Positions 17,821 through 26,334 of a stretch of DNA of 64,000 nucleotides are shown here, in pieces. Location: assembly GCF_009674775.1 (NCBI RefSeq), contig NZ_WKKE01000012.1, forward strand, positions 62,001-126,000. The letters run 5' to 3'. Below the pieces are notes generated by a model. That model saw nothing but the letters and a program-made list of their open reading frames with translations, searched no databases and was not told the DNA's origin. This DNA comes from Flavobacterium sp. LC2016-23. Its GTDB lineage: Bacteria > Bacteroidota > Bacteroidia > Flavobacteriales > Flavobacteriaceae. A program made the translations under genes and the position numbers. The stretch's first letter is position 1, and each line of letters starts with the position of its first letter.

Positions 17821-17856
17821 AAAACCCGTTTGAGTACATCAAACGGGTTTTTTTTT
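17821..17856 (+). terminator. his attenuator terminator
   Basis: A 13-bp perfect stem pairs 17821-17833 with 17839-17851 (core ACCCGTTTGA / TCAAACGGGT) over a 5-nt loop and runs into nine T residues. It lies between the leader peptide and hisG. Confidence 0.9.
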
Positions 17857-17905
17857 AATTCCAATTCTTTGTACTCAGACTATTAATTCAACAAAAACTA
17901 AAAAA

Positions 17906-18763
17906 ATGAGTACTTTAAAAATTGCAATTCAAAAATCGGGTCGTTTAAACGAAGAAAGCATTCAAATCTTAAAAGACTGTGGTATTTCGATCAACAACGG
18001 CATCGACCAGTTAAAAGCAGAAGCTTCAAATTTTCCCTTAGAAGTTTTATATTTAAGAAATTCCGATATTCCACAATACTTAATTGATGGTGTTGTAGAT
18101 CTGGCTATCGTTGGAGATAATTTATTAGTAGAGAAAGGAAAAGGGATAGAGGTGATCCAGAAATTAGGATTTTCTAAATGCAAAGTCTCTGTAGCGGTTC
18201 CTAAAACATTAGAATACAATTCCATTCAGGATTTAGCAGGGCTGCGAATTGCAACTTCTTATCCAAATACCGTAAATGAATATTTTAATTCTTTTGGACT
18301 AACTGTTGATATTCACCAGATTTCAGGCTCTGTTGAGATCGCACCGAATATTGGACTTGCAGATGCTATCGTTGATATTGTTTCCAGTGGCAGTACATTA
18401 TTCAAAAACAACTTAAAAGAAGTGGAAGTGATTTTGAAGAGCGAAGCGGTCCTGGCTGTCTCTCCAAAAGTTTCTCCGGAAATTCAAAAGCACATTGATA
18501 CTTTAAAATTCAGAATCCAGGCGGTTTTAAGAGCCCGAAATTCAAAATATATTCTAATGAACGTTCCCAATGACAAAATTGATGCCGTTGGAAAAATTCT
18601 TCCGGTGCTTAGAAGCTTAACGGTTTTGCCGTTGGCTCAGGAAGGCTGGAGCAGCGTACACTCTGTAATTGACAAAGATACTTTCTGGGATGTAATCGAT
18701 CAGTTGAAAGAAGTTGGAGCAGAGGGAATTTTAGTTTGTCCAATCGAGAAAATGGTTCTTTAG
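17906..18763 (+). CDS. hisG: ATP phosphoribosyltransferase (long form)
   Basis: HisG, 285 residues, joins ATP and PRPP in the first and committed step of histidine synthesis. The N-terminal catalytic part starts LKIAIQKSGRL and contains DLAIVGDNLL and the PRPP loop near DAIVDIVSSGSTL. The C-terminal roughly 75 residues form the HisG_C domain that gives feedback inhibition by histidine, so this is the HisZ-independent long form. It is the first structural gene after the His-rich attenuator. The gap to hisD holds a word-repeat block. Confidence 0.96.
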   Translation: MSTLKIAIQKSGRLNEESIQILKDCGISINNGIDQLKAEASNFPLEVLYLRNSDIPQYLIDGVVDLAIVGDNLLVEKGKGIEVIQKLGFSKCKVSVAVPKTLEYNSIQDLAGLRIATSYPNTVNEYFNSFGLTVDIHQISGSVEIAPNIGLADAIVDIVSSGSTLFKNNLKEVEVILKSEAVLAVSPKVSPEIQKHIDTLKFRIQAVLRARNSKYILMNVPNDKIDAVGKILPVLRSLTVLPLAQEGWSSVHSVIDKDTFWDVIDQLKEVGAEGILVCPIEKMVL

Positions 18764-18771
18764 GGTTATCC

Positions 18772-18868
18772 CGCTTTAGGCTATAGGCAATATGCTTTAA
18801 GCCGAAAAAGAAAAACACAAAGTTAATAAAGCTTAAGGCGTACAGCTTATAGCTTAAAGCAAAAAAAA
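18772..18868. repeat. Word-repeat spacer between hisG and hisD (CTTTAAGCTATAGGC family)
   Basis: Recurring words such as TTTAGGCTATAGGCAATA, GCTTTAAGCC, AAAGCTTAAGGC and GCTTATAGCTTAAAGC form imperfect direct and inverted copies. The same family fills the hisB-hisH gap (22792-22855). Confidence 0.7.
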
Positions 18869-18871
18869 GAA

Positions 18872-20155
18872 ATGAATAAAATAGACAATCCAAAACCAGA
18901 AAGCTGGTCCGAAATACTAAAGAGACCAACCAAAACGATAGATGATATTGAAGTGACCGTAAAGGAAATCTTCAGGGAAGTTCAGAAAAAAGGAGATGAA
19001 GCGATCGCCAAATATACTTCTATTTTTGACGGAATCTCTTTAGCAAATTATGAAGTTTCTCAGGAAGAAATTCAGGAAGCTGTCAGTTTGATTTCAAATG
19101 ATTTGAAAGAAGCGATCCAGTTGGCAAAAAATAATATTTATAAGTTTCATAGTGCGCAAAAAACAGAGCGAATTTCGATAGAAACGACAGAAGGGGTGAG
19201 CTGCTGGCAGGAAAAAAGACCGATCCAGAAAATCGGATTGTATATTCCGGGCGGAACGGCTCCCTTGTTTTCTACGGTCCTGATGCTGGCTGTTCCTGCT
19301 GCAATTGCAGGTTGTAAAGAAATTGTTTTGTGTTCCCCGCCGGATAAAACAGGAAAAATTAATCCTGCTATTTTGTACGCTGCTCAGTTGTGTGGTGTAA
19401 CCAAAATAGTAAAAGTAGGCGGTATACAGGCGATTGCCGGGATGACGTTTGGCACAACATCAATTCCGAAAGTATATAAGATTTTCGGACCTGGTAATCA
19501 GTTTGTAACGGTGGCCAAACAACTGGCAACTCAGTTTGGAGTTGCGATAGATATGCCGGCCGGACCTTCTGAATTGTTAATCGTAGCAGATGATACAGCT
19601 GTCCCTGCGTTTGTGGCTTCAGATCTTTTATCGCAGGCAGAACACGGAACAGACAGTCAGGTAATTTTAGTTTCGACTTCAAAAAAACTTATCGATGCTG
19701 TTGAAAAAGAAATTCAGATTCAGATTGAAGAACTTCCAAGAAAGGCAATCGCTGAAAAAGCAATCGAAAATTCAAAATTAATCTGGGTTGAAAATGATCA
19801 GATTGCTTTAGATTTAATCAACGATTACGGGCCGGAACACTTTATTATCTGCTCAGAGTACGATGATTTTTATTGTAATGGAATTGTAAACGCAGGGTCT
19901 GTCTTTATCGGCAATTACACTCCCGAAAGTGCCGGGGATTATGCATCGGGAACGAATCACACTCTGCCGACAAATGGATATGCCAAAAATTACAGTGGGG
20001 TAAACCTGGATAGTTTCATGAAATCCATGACGTTCCAGAAAATAACGGAGAAAGGAATTCAGAATATCGGAAAAGCAATTGAAGTTATGGCCGAAGCCGA
20101 AGGTTTGCAGGCGCATAAAAATGCTGTAACGCTGAGATTAAAGAGTCTAGAGTAA
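18872..20155 (+). CDS. hisD: Histidinol dehydrogenase
   Basis: HisD, 427 residues, oxidises L-histidinol to L-histidine in two NAD-dependent steps at a zinc site. Visible motifs are GLYIPGGTAPLFSTVLM, AGPSELLIVAD, LLSQAEHGTDSQVIL (zinc-binding Gln and His) and GPEHF. The length is normal for the family. The start at 18872 follows a purine-rich stretch. The last codons (KSLE) and the stop run into the 14-bp tandem repeat that fills the gap to hisC, so the C-terminal residues appear to be repeat-encoded. Confidence 0.96.
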   Translation: MNKIDNPKPESWSEILKRPTKTIDDIEVTVKEIFREVQKKGDEAIAKYTSIFDGISLANYEVSQEEIQEAVSLISNDLKEAIQLAKNNIYKFHSAQKTERISIETTEGVSCWQEKRPIQKIGLYIPGGTAPLFSTVLMLAVPAAIAGCKEIVLCSPPDKTGKINPAILYAAQLCGVTKIVKVGGIQAIAGMTFGTTSIPKVYKIFGPGNQFVTVAKQLATQFGVAIDMPAGPSELLIVADDTAVPAFVASDLLSQAEHGTDSQVILVSTSKKLIDAVEKEIQIQIEELPRKAIAEKAIENSKLIWVENDQIALDLINDYGPEHFIICSEYDDFYCNGIVNAGSVFIGNYTPESAGDYASGTNHTLPTNGYAKNYSGVNLDSFMKSMTFQKITEKGIQNIGKAIEVMAEAEGLQAHKNAVTLRLKSLE

Positions 20156-20310
20156 AGAGTATAGAATAAAGAGTATAGAATAAAGAGTATAGAATAAAGA
20201 GTATAGAACAAAGAGTATAGAGCATCGAACAAAGAAAATAGAAATTTTAGATAAAAGGAGAAATCCGTTCTCTTTATTCTATTTTCTATATTCCAAAAAA
20301 AATCTATATC
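20139..20310. repeat. 14-bp tandem repeat block between hisD and hisC
   Basis: About five copies of AAAGAGTATAGAAT run from 20154 to about 20220, with a degenerate copy overlapping the hisD stop. Reverse-complement words (CTCTTTATTCTATTTTC) at 20270-20290 allow a large hairpin. A sister block with unit AGAGTAAAGAGAAT lies between hisF and hisI. Confidence 0.85.
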
Positions 20311-20326
20311 CCAAAAAAATAAAACA

Positions 20327-21373
20327 ATGGAATTCGATATAAATACAATAACCAGAGAAAACGTAAAATCATTAAAACCGTATTCATCAGCACGGGATGA
20401 GTTTGAGGATTTTGATACTGCCGACATGATTTTTCTGGATGCTAATGAAAATCCGTTTCAGAATGGTGTAAACCGTTATCCGGATCCGCAACAAAACTCG
20501 GTGAAAGCGATTCTGGCAAAGAATAATAATGTAAAAACCAGTCAGATTTTGCTTGGAAACGGAAGTGATGAAGTGCTTGATCTGCTTTTCAGGGCTTTTT
20601 GCGAGCCTAAAACTGATAATATTATTTCATTACCGCCAACCTATGGCATGTATGGGGTTTTAGCCAACATCAATGCGGTGGAAAACAGGGAAATTTTGCT
20701 TTCTGCAGATTTTCAGCCACAGGTAGAAAAGATTTTAGATGCTGTGGACGATAATACAAAAATCATCTTTTTATGCTCGCCCAATAATCCGACCGGAAAT
20801 TCTTTTTCGGATGAAAACGTGGTAAAATTGCTTCAGAATTTCAAAGGTCTGATCGTTATTGATGAGGCGTACATTGACTTTTCAGATAAAGAAAGCTGGC
20901 TGATGGAAATCGATGAATATCCGAATCTGGTGATTACGCAAACGCTTTCAAAAGCTTATGGCCTGGCTGGAATTCGATTGGGAATTTGTTATGCATCGGA
21001 AGCTGTAATTTCGGTTTTAAATAAAATAAAACCACCTTACAATGTAAACGAACTAACACAGCAAAGAGCTATCGAACGTTTGAAGGATTCAGACAAAATA
21101 AAACAGGAAATAATTTCTATTATAGAACAAAGAGAAGAATTACTTAAAGTTTTACTTGATATAAATTTTGTCGAAAAAGTCTATCCAACGGAAGCTAACT
21201 TTGTATTAGTAAAAGTAGACGATGCCAATAAAAGATACGATCAGCTAATCGCAAAAGGAATCGTAATCCGGAACAGAACTACTCAGCCTTTATGTGAAAA
21301 CTGTCTCCGTTTTACAATTGGAATCCCGGAGGAAAATGTCGTTTTGATTAAAGAATTGAAATTGTTGAATTAA
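20327..21373 (+). CDS. hisC: Histidinol-phosphate aminotransferase
   Basis: HisC, 348 residues, is a PLP aminotransferase converting imidazole-acetol phosphate to histidinol phosphate. Fold-type I features are NENPF near the N-terminus, LCSPNNPTGN, DEAYIDF and the PLP lysine in TQTLSKAYGLAGIRLG. The arginine in LRFTIGIPEEN near the C-terminus binds substrate phosphate. Its place between hisD and hisB makes the histidine role secure. The 277-bp gap downstream holds a palindromic repeat and a structured RNA element. Confidence 0.95.
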   Translation: MEFDINTITRENVKSLKPYSSARDEFEDFDTADMIFLDANENPFQNGVNRYPDPQQNSVKAILAKNNNVKTSQILLGNGSDEVLDLLFRAFCEPKTDNIISLPPTYGMYGVLANINAVENREILLSADFQPQVEKILDAVDDNTKIIFLCSPNNPTGNSFSDENVVKLLQNFKGLIVIDEAYIDFSDKESWLMEIDEYPNLVITQTLSKAYGLAGIRLGICYASEAVISVLNKIKPPYNVNELTQQRAIERLKDSDKIKQEIISIIEQREELLKVLLDINFVEKVYPTEANFVLVKVDDANKRYDQLIAKGIVIRNRTTQPLCENCLRFTIGIPEENVVLIKELKLLN

Positions 21374-21535
21374 ATTAAAAGTTTAACCGCAAAGTTCGCG
21401 AGGAATTACGCTAAGAGCGCTAATTTATTTGCCACAGATTAAAAAGATTAAATTGATTTTTAGCCACAAATTACACGAATTACAACGAATTGAATTATTG
21501 AAAATTCGTATAATTCGTGGCAAAGAAAAAATATC
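21374..21535. repeat. Word-repeat spacer with 19-bp inverted repeat, hisC-hisB gap
   Basis: Words such as ACCGCAAAGTTCGCGAGG and GCCACAGATTAAAAAGATTA are of a kind I recall as dispersed in Flavobacterium genomes. GCCACAAATTACACGAATT (21463-21481) pairs with 21503-21521 with two mismatches. Confidence 0.65.
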
Positions 21536-21549
21536 TCGAGAACCGTTTT

Positions 21550-21632
21550 GCGTGAGGGATAGAGGCGGTATCCTTTTGTGAAGAGCAACGAAACAAAAGA
21601 TATAGCCGAAAGCCCGCCCCGGAGGGACACGC
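21550..21632 (+). ncRNA. Structured RNA element, Flavo-1-like, upstream of hisB
   Basis: GCGTG (21550-21554) pairs with CACGC (21628-21632), CTTTTGT with ACAAAAG, and CCCCGGAGGG forms a small 3' hairpin. The core order GGGATAGAGGCGGTATCC, hairpin, AAAAGATATAGCC parallels the element before fabG at 3366-3443. It ends 18 nt before hisB. The Flavo-1 name is from memory; the folding is read directly. Confidence 0.5.
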
Positions 21633-21650
21633 CCAAAATATAATTAAAAT

Positions 21651-22787
21651 ATGAAAAAAGTACTTTTTATCGATCGTGACGGAACGATTGTGTTAGAACC
21701 TGAAAATTATCAGTTAGATGCTTTGGAGAAAGTAGAATTTTATCCAAAAGCGTTTCAGTATCTGGCTAAAATTGCCAGTGAATTAGATTACGAGCTGGCT
21801 ATGGTAACCAATCAGGATGGCCTGGGAACAGCTAGTTTTCCAGAAGATACGTTTTGGCCGACGCAGAATTTTATTTTAAAAGCATTTGAAAACGAAGGCG
21901 TTTTGTTTGATGAAATTTTTATCGACAGGTCGTTTCCTGCAGATAATGCACCGACACGCAAGCCAAGAACGGGAATGCTGACCAAATATTTGAATAATCC
22001 AGAGTATGATTTGGAAAATTCCTTTGTTTTAGGAGATCGGTTAACTGATGTTGAACTGGCGAAAAACCTGGGCGCTAAAGCTATTTTTATCAATGACAAT
22101 GACGGAATCGGGAGCAATGAAATTTCATTAAAACGCGAGGAACTGGACGGGACGATTGTTCTTCAGACGATGAGCTGGAAAGAAATTTATGAGTTTTTAA
22201 AATTAGAAGCCCGTTCTGCCTCAATAACCCGTAAAACCAATGAAACTGATATTTTTATCGATTTAAATCTTGACGGAACAGGAAAAAGTAAAATCGAAAC
22301 CGGAATTGCGTTTTTCGATCATATGCTGGACCAGATTTCACGTCACGGTCAAATGAATCTTGAAATTCGGGTAAAAGGGGACCTGGAAGTCGATGAACAC
22401 CATACAATCGAAGATACGGCCATTGCTCTGGGGGAAGTTTTTGCAAAAGCGTTAGGGAATAAATTAGGAATCGAGCGTTATGGTTTCTGCCTTCCAATGG
22501 ACGATTGCCTGGCGCAGGTGGCCATTGATTTTGGCGGAAGAAACTGGCTGGTCTGGGAAACCGAATTCAAACGTGAAATGGTCGGCAAAATGCCAACAGA
22601 GATGTTTTATCACTTCTTCAAATCATTTTCAGACGGAGCCAAAGCCAATATCAATATAAAGGCGGAAGGAACCAACGAACACCATAAAATTGAAGCCATT
22701 TTTAAAGCTTTCGCCAAAGCCATAAAAGTAGCCGTAAAACGAGATACAGAGAAAATGATCTTACCTTCGACGAAAGGGATGTTGTAA
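21651..22787 (+). CDS. hisB: Bifunctional histidinol-phosphatase / imidazoleglycerol-phosphate dehydratase
   Basis: A 378-residue fusion. Residues 1 to about 175 form a HAD phosphatase with the nucleophile motif FIDRDGT (Asp8, Asp10) and a later [12 protein letters not shown], which removes phosphate from histidinol phosphate. Residues from about 185 form the imidazoleglycerol-phosphate dehydratase with metal-binding [20 protein letters not shown] and [14 protein letters not shown]. Length and order match the fused HisB of enterobacteria and many Bacteroidota. The AAAATATG start follows the structured RNA element closely. Confidence 0.96.
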   Translation: MKKVLFIDRDGTIVLEPENYQLDALEKVEFYPKAFQYLAKIASELDYELAMVTNQDGLGTASFPEDTFWPTQNFILKAFENEGVLFDEIFIDRSFPADNAPTRKPRTGMLTKYLNNPEYDLENSFVLGDRLTDVELAKNLGAKAIFINDNDGIGSNEISLKREELDGTIVLQTMSWKEIYEFLKLEARSASITRKTNETDIFIDLNLDGTGKSKIETGIAFFDHMLDQISRHGQMNLEIRVKGDLEVDEHHTIEDTAIALGEVFAKALGNKLGIERYGFCLPMDDCLAQVAIDFGGRNWLVWETEFKREMVGKMPTEMFYHFFKSFSDGAKANINIKAEGTNEHHKIEAIFKAFAKAIKVAVKRDTEKMILPSTKGML

Positions 22788-22791
22788 AACG

Positions 22792-22855
22792 CTATAAGCT
22801 TTAAGCTATAGGCAATAAGCCTAAAGCTTAGGGCTTAAAGCCTAAAGCTTTTTAA
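22792..22855. repeat. Word-repeat spacer between hisB and hisH
   Basis: TTTAAGCTATAGGCAATAAG, CCTAAAGCTTAGGGC and TTAAAGCCTAAAGCTTT repeat the family found between hisG and hisD and contain internal inverted copies able to pair. Confidence 0.7.
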
Positions 22856-23449
22856 ATGAAAATAGTAATCATAAATTACGGAGCAGGAAATATTCAAAGC
22901 ATTATGTTTGCTATTGAACGATTGGGTTTTAAGGCTGTTTTGAGTAATAATCCGGAAGAAATTCAGAAGGCAGATAAAGTGATCTTCCCCGGAGTTGGCG
23001 AGGCAAGTTCGGCAATGACAAAGCTTAGAGAAAGCGGTTTAGATGCTTTGATTCCGAATCTGAAACAGCCTGTTTTGGGAATTTGTCTGGGAATGCAACT
23101 GATGTGCAGGTCCTCTGAAGAAGGAAACACCAGAGGTTTAGGGATTTTTGATGTGGATGTCATTAAGTTTTCAAACCAGGTAAAAGTACCGCAAATGGGA
23201 TGGAATCAGATTTATGATTTAAAATCGGATTTATTTGTGGCTATTCCTGAAAATGAATTTATGTATCTGGTCCATAGTTTTTACGCCCCAAATTGCGATG
23301 AAGCCATTGCGACAACCAATTATGAGCTGGAATACGCATCGGCTTTGCAAAAAGATAATTTTTACGGAACTCAGTTTCACCCCGAAAAAAGCGGTGCTGT
23401 TGGGGAGAAAATACTGGAGAACTTTCTAAAATTAAATTCCAATACTTAA
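22856..23449 (+). CDS. hisH: Imidazole glycerol phosphate synthase, glutaminase subunit
   Basis: HisH, 197 residues, is a class I glutamine amidotransferase that supplies ammonia to HisF. The catalytic triad is visible: Cys in LGICLGMQL, then His and Glu in QFHPEKSG near the C-terminus. The N-terminus IVIINYGAGNIQS is typical. HisH and HisF form one heterodimer, although here their genes are separated by hisA and a NIPSNAP gene. Confidence 0.96.
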   Translation: MKIVIINYGAGNIQSIMFAIERLGFKAVLSNNPEEIQKADKVIFPGVGEASSAMTKLRESGLDALIPNLKQPVLGICLGMQLMCRSSEEGNTRGLGIFDVDVIKFSNQVKVPQMGWNQIYDLKSDLFVAIPENEFMYLVHSFYAPNCDEAIATTNYELEYASALQKDNFYGTQFHPEKSGAVGEKILENFLKLNSNT

Positions 23450-23484
23450 AAATCCAAATTCCAAATTCAATCAAAATATCAAAA
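23436..23484. repeat. Word-repeat spacer between hisH and hisA (AAATTCCAAATTCC family)
   Basis: AAATTCCAATACTTAAAAAT and CCAAATTCCAAATTC share the word seen in full palindromes at 30223, 49780 and 63261. The first copy begins inside the last codons of hisH. Confidence 0.7.
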
Positions 23485-23485
23485 C

Positions 23486-24238
23486 ATGAGAATAATACCA
23501 GCCATAGATATAATTGACGGAAAATGTGTCCGCTTGTCAAAAGGAGATTACAACACCAAGATTATTTACAACGAAAACCCGCTTGAAGTGGCAAAATCAT
23601 TTGAAGCGCACGGAATCGAATACCTTCATTTAGTGGATTTGGACGGTGCAAAATCGAGTAAGATCGTCAATTATAAAATTCTGGAACAAATTGCCACACA
23701 AACCACTTTAAAAATTGATTTTGGAGGTGGTTTAAAAGCAGATTCCGATTTAAAAATCGCCTTTGAAAGCGGTGCCAATCAAATTACAGGCGGAAGTATT
23801 GCTGTTAAAAACAGAACAATTTTCGAAAAATGGATTTCAGAATACGGATCCGATAAGATCATTTTGGGAGCCGATGCCAAAGACGAAAAAGTAGCCGTTT
23901 CCGGCTGGTTAGAAGATTCAAATGAAGATTTAGTGCCGTTTATTAAAGAATACATGAAAAAAGGAATTCAATACGTAATTTGCACTGATATTGCAAAAGA
24001 CGGAATGCTGGAAGGACCAAGTTTTGATTTGTATAAAAAAATATTAGATCAGGCGACAATAATTACAGACGAGAAAACAATCACCAAAAAAGTAAAATTA
24101 ATCGCTTCCGGCGGAATTTCAACTTTCGATGAATTGCCAAAACTGGCTGAATTAGGCTGTGAAGGAACGATAATTGGGAAAGCAATTTACGAAGGCAGAA
24201 TTACCCTGAAGCAACTGGAAAATTTTATAATTAGATAA
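23486..24238 (+). CDS. hisA: 1-(5-phosphoribosyl)-5-[(5-phosphoribosylamino)methylideneamino]imidazole-4-carboxamide isomerase
   Basis: HisA, 250 residues, is a half-barrel-duplicated TIM barrel that performs an Amadori rearrangement in histidine synthesis. The catalytic Asp is in [16 protein letters not shown], the second aspartate in the [16 protein letters not shown] segment, and phosphate-binding loops are IDFGGGL and IASGGIST. The sequence differs from the HisF paralogue 500 bp downstream. The final codons and stop lie inside the left copy of the direct repeat that brackets the next gene. Confidence 0.95.
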   Translation: MRIIPAIDIIDGKCVRLSKGDYNTKIIYNENPLEVAKSFEAHGIEYLHLVDLDGAKSSKIVNYKILEQIATQTTLKIDFGGGLKADSDLKIAFESGANQITGGSIAVKNRTIFEKWISEYGSDKIILGADAKDEKVAVSGWLEDSNEDLVPFIKEYMKKGIQYVICTDIAKDGMLEGPSFDLYKKILDQATIITDEKTITKKVKLIASGGISTFDELPKLAELGCEGTIIGKAIYEGRITLKQLENFIIR

Positions 24239-24325
24239 TATGTCAATTAGATAATTAGATAATTTTTAGGATTGTGTAGAAATTATCTAATTATCAAATT
24301 CTCTAATTTTCTCATTAAAAAAAAA
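24231..24325 (+). repeat. Direct repeat, left copy, bracketing the NIPSNAP gene
   Basis: It shares a 21-nt block (24231-24251), a 22-nt block (24279-24300) and a TCTCATTAA tail with the right copy at 24649. The two blocks are 48 bp apart in both copies. AATTAGATAATTAGATAATT and GAAATTATCTAATTATC also make an internal hairpin. Confidence 0.85.
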
Positions 24326-24335
24326 CATTAAAAAT

Positions 24336-24647
24336 ATGATAACTTGTCACTTAAAATACATCATAGATCCTTATCAATTAGAGGCTTTTGAAGACTATAG
24401 CAAGCGATGGATCAAAATCGTAAATCGGTTAGGAGGTCAGCACCATGGTTATTTTATGCCTTCGGAAGGAGCCAATAATGTTGCTTATGCCTTATTTTCT
24501 TTTCCAAGTTTTGCAGATTATGAAAATTACAGAAAAAAGATGTTTTCAAAAGACGATCAGGAGTGCGTAGAAGCTTTTAAAATTGCCGAAGATACAAGAT
24601 GTATCATAAGTTATGAAAGAACGTTTTTACGTCCGGTTTTTAAATAA
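24336..24647 (+). CDS. NIPSNAP-family small protein inserted in the his operon
   Basis: A 103-residue protein of the dimeric ferredoxin-like alpha/beta-barrel type: ITCHLKYIIDPYQLEAFEDY at the start, HHGYFMPSEGANNVAYALFSF in the middle and a C-terminal YERTFLRPV. These match NIPSNAP-family proteins, whose function in bacteria is unknown. It is not a histidine enzyme, yet it sits between hisA and hisF in the same direction. Both flanks carry the same repeat, exactly 418 bp apart, so it may have arrived as a cassette. It should be co-transcribed with the operon. Confidence 0.75.
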   Translation: MITCHLKYIIDPYQLEAFEDYSKRWIKIVNRLGGQHHGYFMPSEGANNVAYALFSFPSFADYENYRKKMFSKDDQECVEAFKIAEDTRCIISYERTFLRPVFK

Positions 24648-24648
24648 A

Positions 24649-24738
24649 TTAGATAATATGTCAATTAGAAAATTAGATGTTTTTTTGCATTACGCTGAAA
24701 TTATCTAATTATCAAATTTTCTCATTAACACATTAAAA
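24649..24738 (+). repeat. Direct repeat, right copy, bracketing the NIPSNAP gene
   Basis: The 21-nt block at 24649-24669 and the 22-nt block at 24697-24718 are identical to those of the left copy. The offset is 418 bp for both. The segment between the blocks is diverged. Confidence 0.85.
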
Positions 24739-24740
24739 TA

Positions 24741-25496
24741 ATGTTAGCAAAAAGAATCATACCCTGCCTGGATATCAAAAACGGAAGAACGGTAAAAGGC
24801 GTTAATTTTGTCGACCTGCGCGATGCGGGAGATCCCGTCGAACTGGCGGAAATTTATTCCGCTGAAGGCGCAGATGAACTGGTTTTTCTCGATATTTCAG
24901 CTACCGAAGAACGCAGGAAAACACTGGTGAATATGGTACGAAGTGTGGCTGAGAAAATCAATATTCCGTTTACGGTCGGCGGTGGAATTTCCTCTGTAGA
25001 AGACGTTGAAATCCTTTTGAATAATGGAGCTGACAAGGTTTCAATTAATTCATCGGCAGTCAAAAATCCGCAGCTGATCAATGATCTGGCTCAGAAATTC
25101 GGAAGTCAGTGTGTTGTGGTGGCGATTGATGCCAAACAAATTAACGGTCAATGGATCGTACATTTGGTGGGAGGAAAAGTACCAACGGAACTAGACCTCT
25201 TCGATTGGGCAGTAGAAGTCGCTGAAAGAGGTGCGGGAGAGATTTTATTCACCTCAATGGACAATGACGGAACCAAGAACGGTTTTGCAAACGAAGCTTT
25301 GGCTAAACTTTCTGAATTGGTCAATATTCCGATAATTGCTTCCGGTGGTGCAGGAAATATGCAGCATTTTGTGGATACTTTTAAAGACGGAAAAGCTGAT
25401 GCCGCACTGGCTGCGAGTGTTTTTCACTTTAAGGAAATCGAAATCAAAGCTTTGAAAGAAGAATTGAGGAAGAATGATATTGAGGTTCGACTGTAG
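24741..25496 (+). CDS. hisF: Imidazole glycerol phosphate synthase, cyclase subunit
   Basis: HisF, 251 residues, is the TIM-barrel partner of HisH; it uses the channelled ammonia to form imidazole glycerol phosphate and AICAR. Motifs are [18 protein letters not shown] (catalytic Asp11), the second catalytic Asp in [20 protein letters not shown] and IASGGAGN. The length is standard. The stop is followed within a few bases by a 14-bp tandem repeat block. Confidence 0.96.
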   Translation: MLAKRIIPCLDIKNGRTVKGVNFVDLRDAGDPVELAEIYSAEGADELVFLDISATEERRKTLVNMVRSVAEKINIPFTVGGGISSVEDVEILLNNGADKVSINSSAVKNPQLINDLAQKFGSQCVVVAIDAKQINGQWIVHLVGGKVPTELDLFDWAVEVAERGAGEILFTSMDNDGTKNGFANEALAKLSELVNIPIIASGGAGNMQHFVDTFKDGKADAALAASVFHFKEIEIKALKEELRKNDIEVRL

Positions 25497-25640
25497 AGAG
25501 TAAAGAGAATAGAGTAAAGAGAATAGAGTAAAGAGAATAGAGCAAAGAAGATAGAGGAAAGAGAATACAACTCTTGGCTCTTTAATCTTGGCTCTTGACT
25601 CTAATTAACAACAACAGAGCGCAGCAATCTAAAATCTGAA
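25497..25640. repeat. 14-bp tandem repeat block between hisF and hisI
   Basis: Five degenerate copies of AGAGTAAAGAGAAT occupy 25497-25566. Inverted relatives (CTCTTGGCTCTTTAATC, TTGGCTCTTGACTCT) follow. It is the sister of the block between hisD and hisC and begins right at the hisF stop. Confidence 0.85.
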
Positions 25641-25660
25641 CTCTAAAATAAAAAATAAAA

Positions 25661-26257
25661 ATGAACATAGATATAAAAAGCAGCCACGGATTAATTCCGG
25701 CAATTATTCAGGATTCGGAAACAAAAAATGTTTTGATGTTGGGGTATATGAACGAAGAATCACTTCAAAAAACCATAGAAACTCAAAAAGTAACTTTTTT
25801 CAGCCGTTCCAAACAAAGATTGTGGACAAAAGGCGAGGAGAGTGGTAATTTTTTGAACCTTGTTGATATTAAAAACGACTGCGATGGCGATACATTGCTG
25901 ATTCAGGCAAAACCTGTAGGACCAACGTGCCACACCGGTGCAGATACCTGCTGGCAGGAGGAAAACAAGGAAAATTATGGTTTCATATCTGAGTTAGAAA
26001 AAACAATAGCAATCCGCAGGGAAAATGCAGATTCCGAGAAAAGTTATGTAGCTTCCTTATTCGAAAAAGGAATTAACAAAATCGCCCAAAAAGTAGGCGA
26101 AGAGGCTGTGGAAGTAGTTATTGAAGCCAAAGACGATAACGATGATCTGTTTTTGAGTGAAAGTGCGGACTTGCTATTTCACTATCTGATTTTATTACAG
26201 GCCAAAGGTTTTCAACTGAATGATGTGGTGGATGTTTTGAAGAAACGTCAGAAGTAG
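25661..26257 (+). CDS. hisI: Bifunctional phosphoribosyl-AMP cyclohydrolase / phosphoribosyl-ATP pyrophosphatase
   Basis: A 198-residue HisIE fusion carrying out steps two and three of histidine synthesis. The HisI part (residues 1 to about 105) shows SRSKQRLWTKGEESG and the zinc-binding DCDGDTLL and CHTGADTCW cysteines. The HisE part (from about 110) has KVGEEAVEVVIEAKD and a helical end. It is the last gene of the operon and is followed by a terminator at 26281. With hisG, D, C, B, H, A and F present, the pathway is complete in this window. Confidence 0.95.
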   Translation: MNIDIKSSHGLIPAIIQDSETKNVLMLGYMNEESLQKTIETQKVTFFSRSKQRLWTKGEESGNFLNLVDIKNDCDGDTLLIQAKPVGPTCHTGADTCWQEENKENYGFISELEKTIAIRRENADSEKSYVASLFEKGINKIAQKVGEEAVEVVIEAKDDNDDLFLSESADLLFHYLILLQAKGFQLNDVVDVLKKRQK

Positions 26258-26280
26258 TTTGGTGTTTAAGGCAAGAAAAT

Positions 26281-26334
26281 AAAATTGCATTGTGATTTAT
26301 AACTATTAAAGTTTTAAACATAATGCAATTTTTT
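26281..26334 (+). terminator. his operon terminator
   Basis: AAAATTGCATT (26281-26291) and AATGCAATTTT (26322-26332) form a perfect 11-bp stem over a 30-nt AT-rich loop, followed by T residues. Confidence 0.7.

Noticed and set aside
20154..20220. Tandem repeat as a possible CRISPR array
   Set aside because: The unit is 14 bp and strictly tandem, with no unique spacers and no cas genes nearby.
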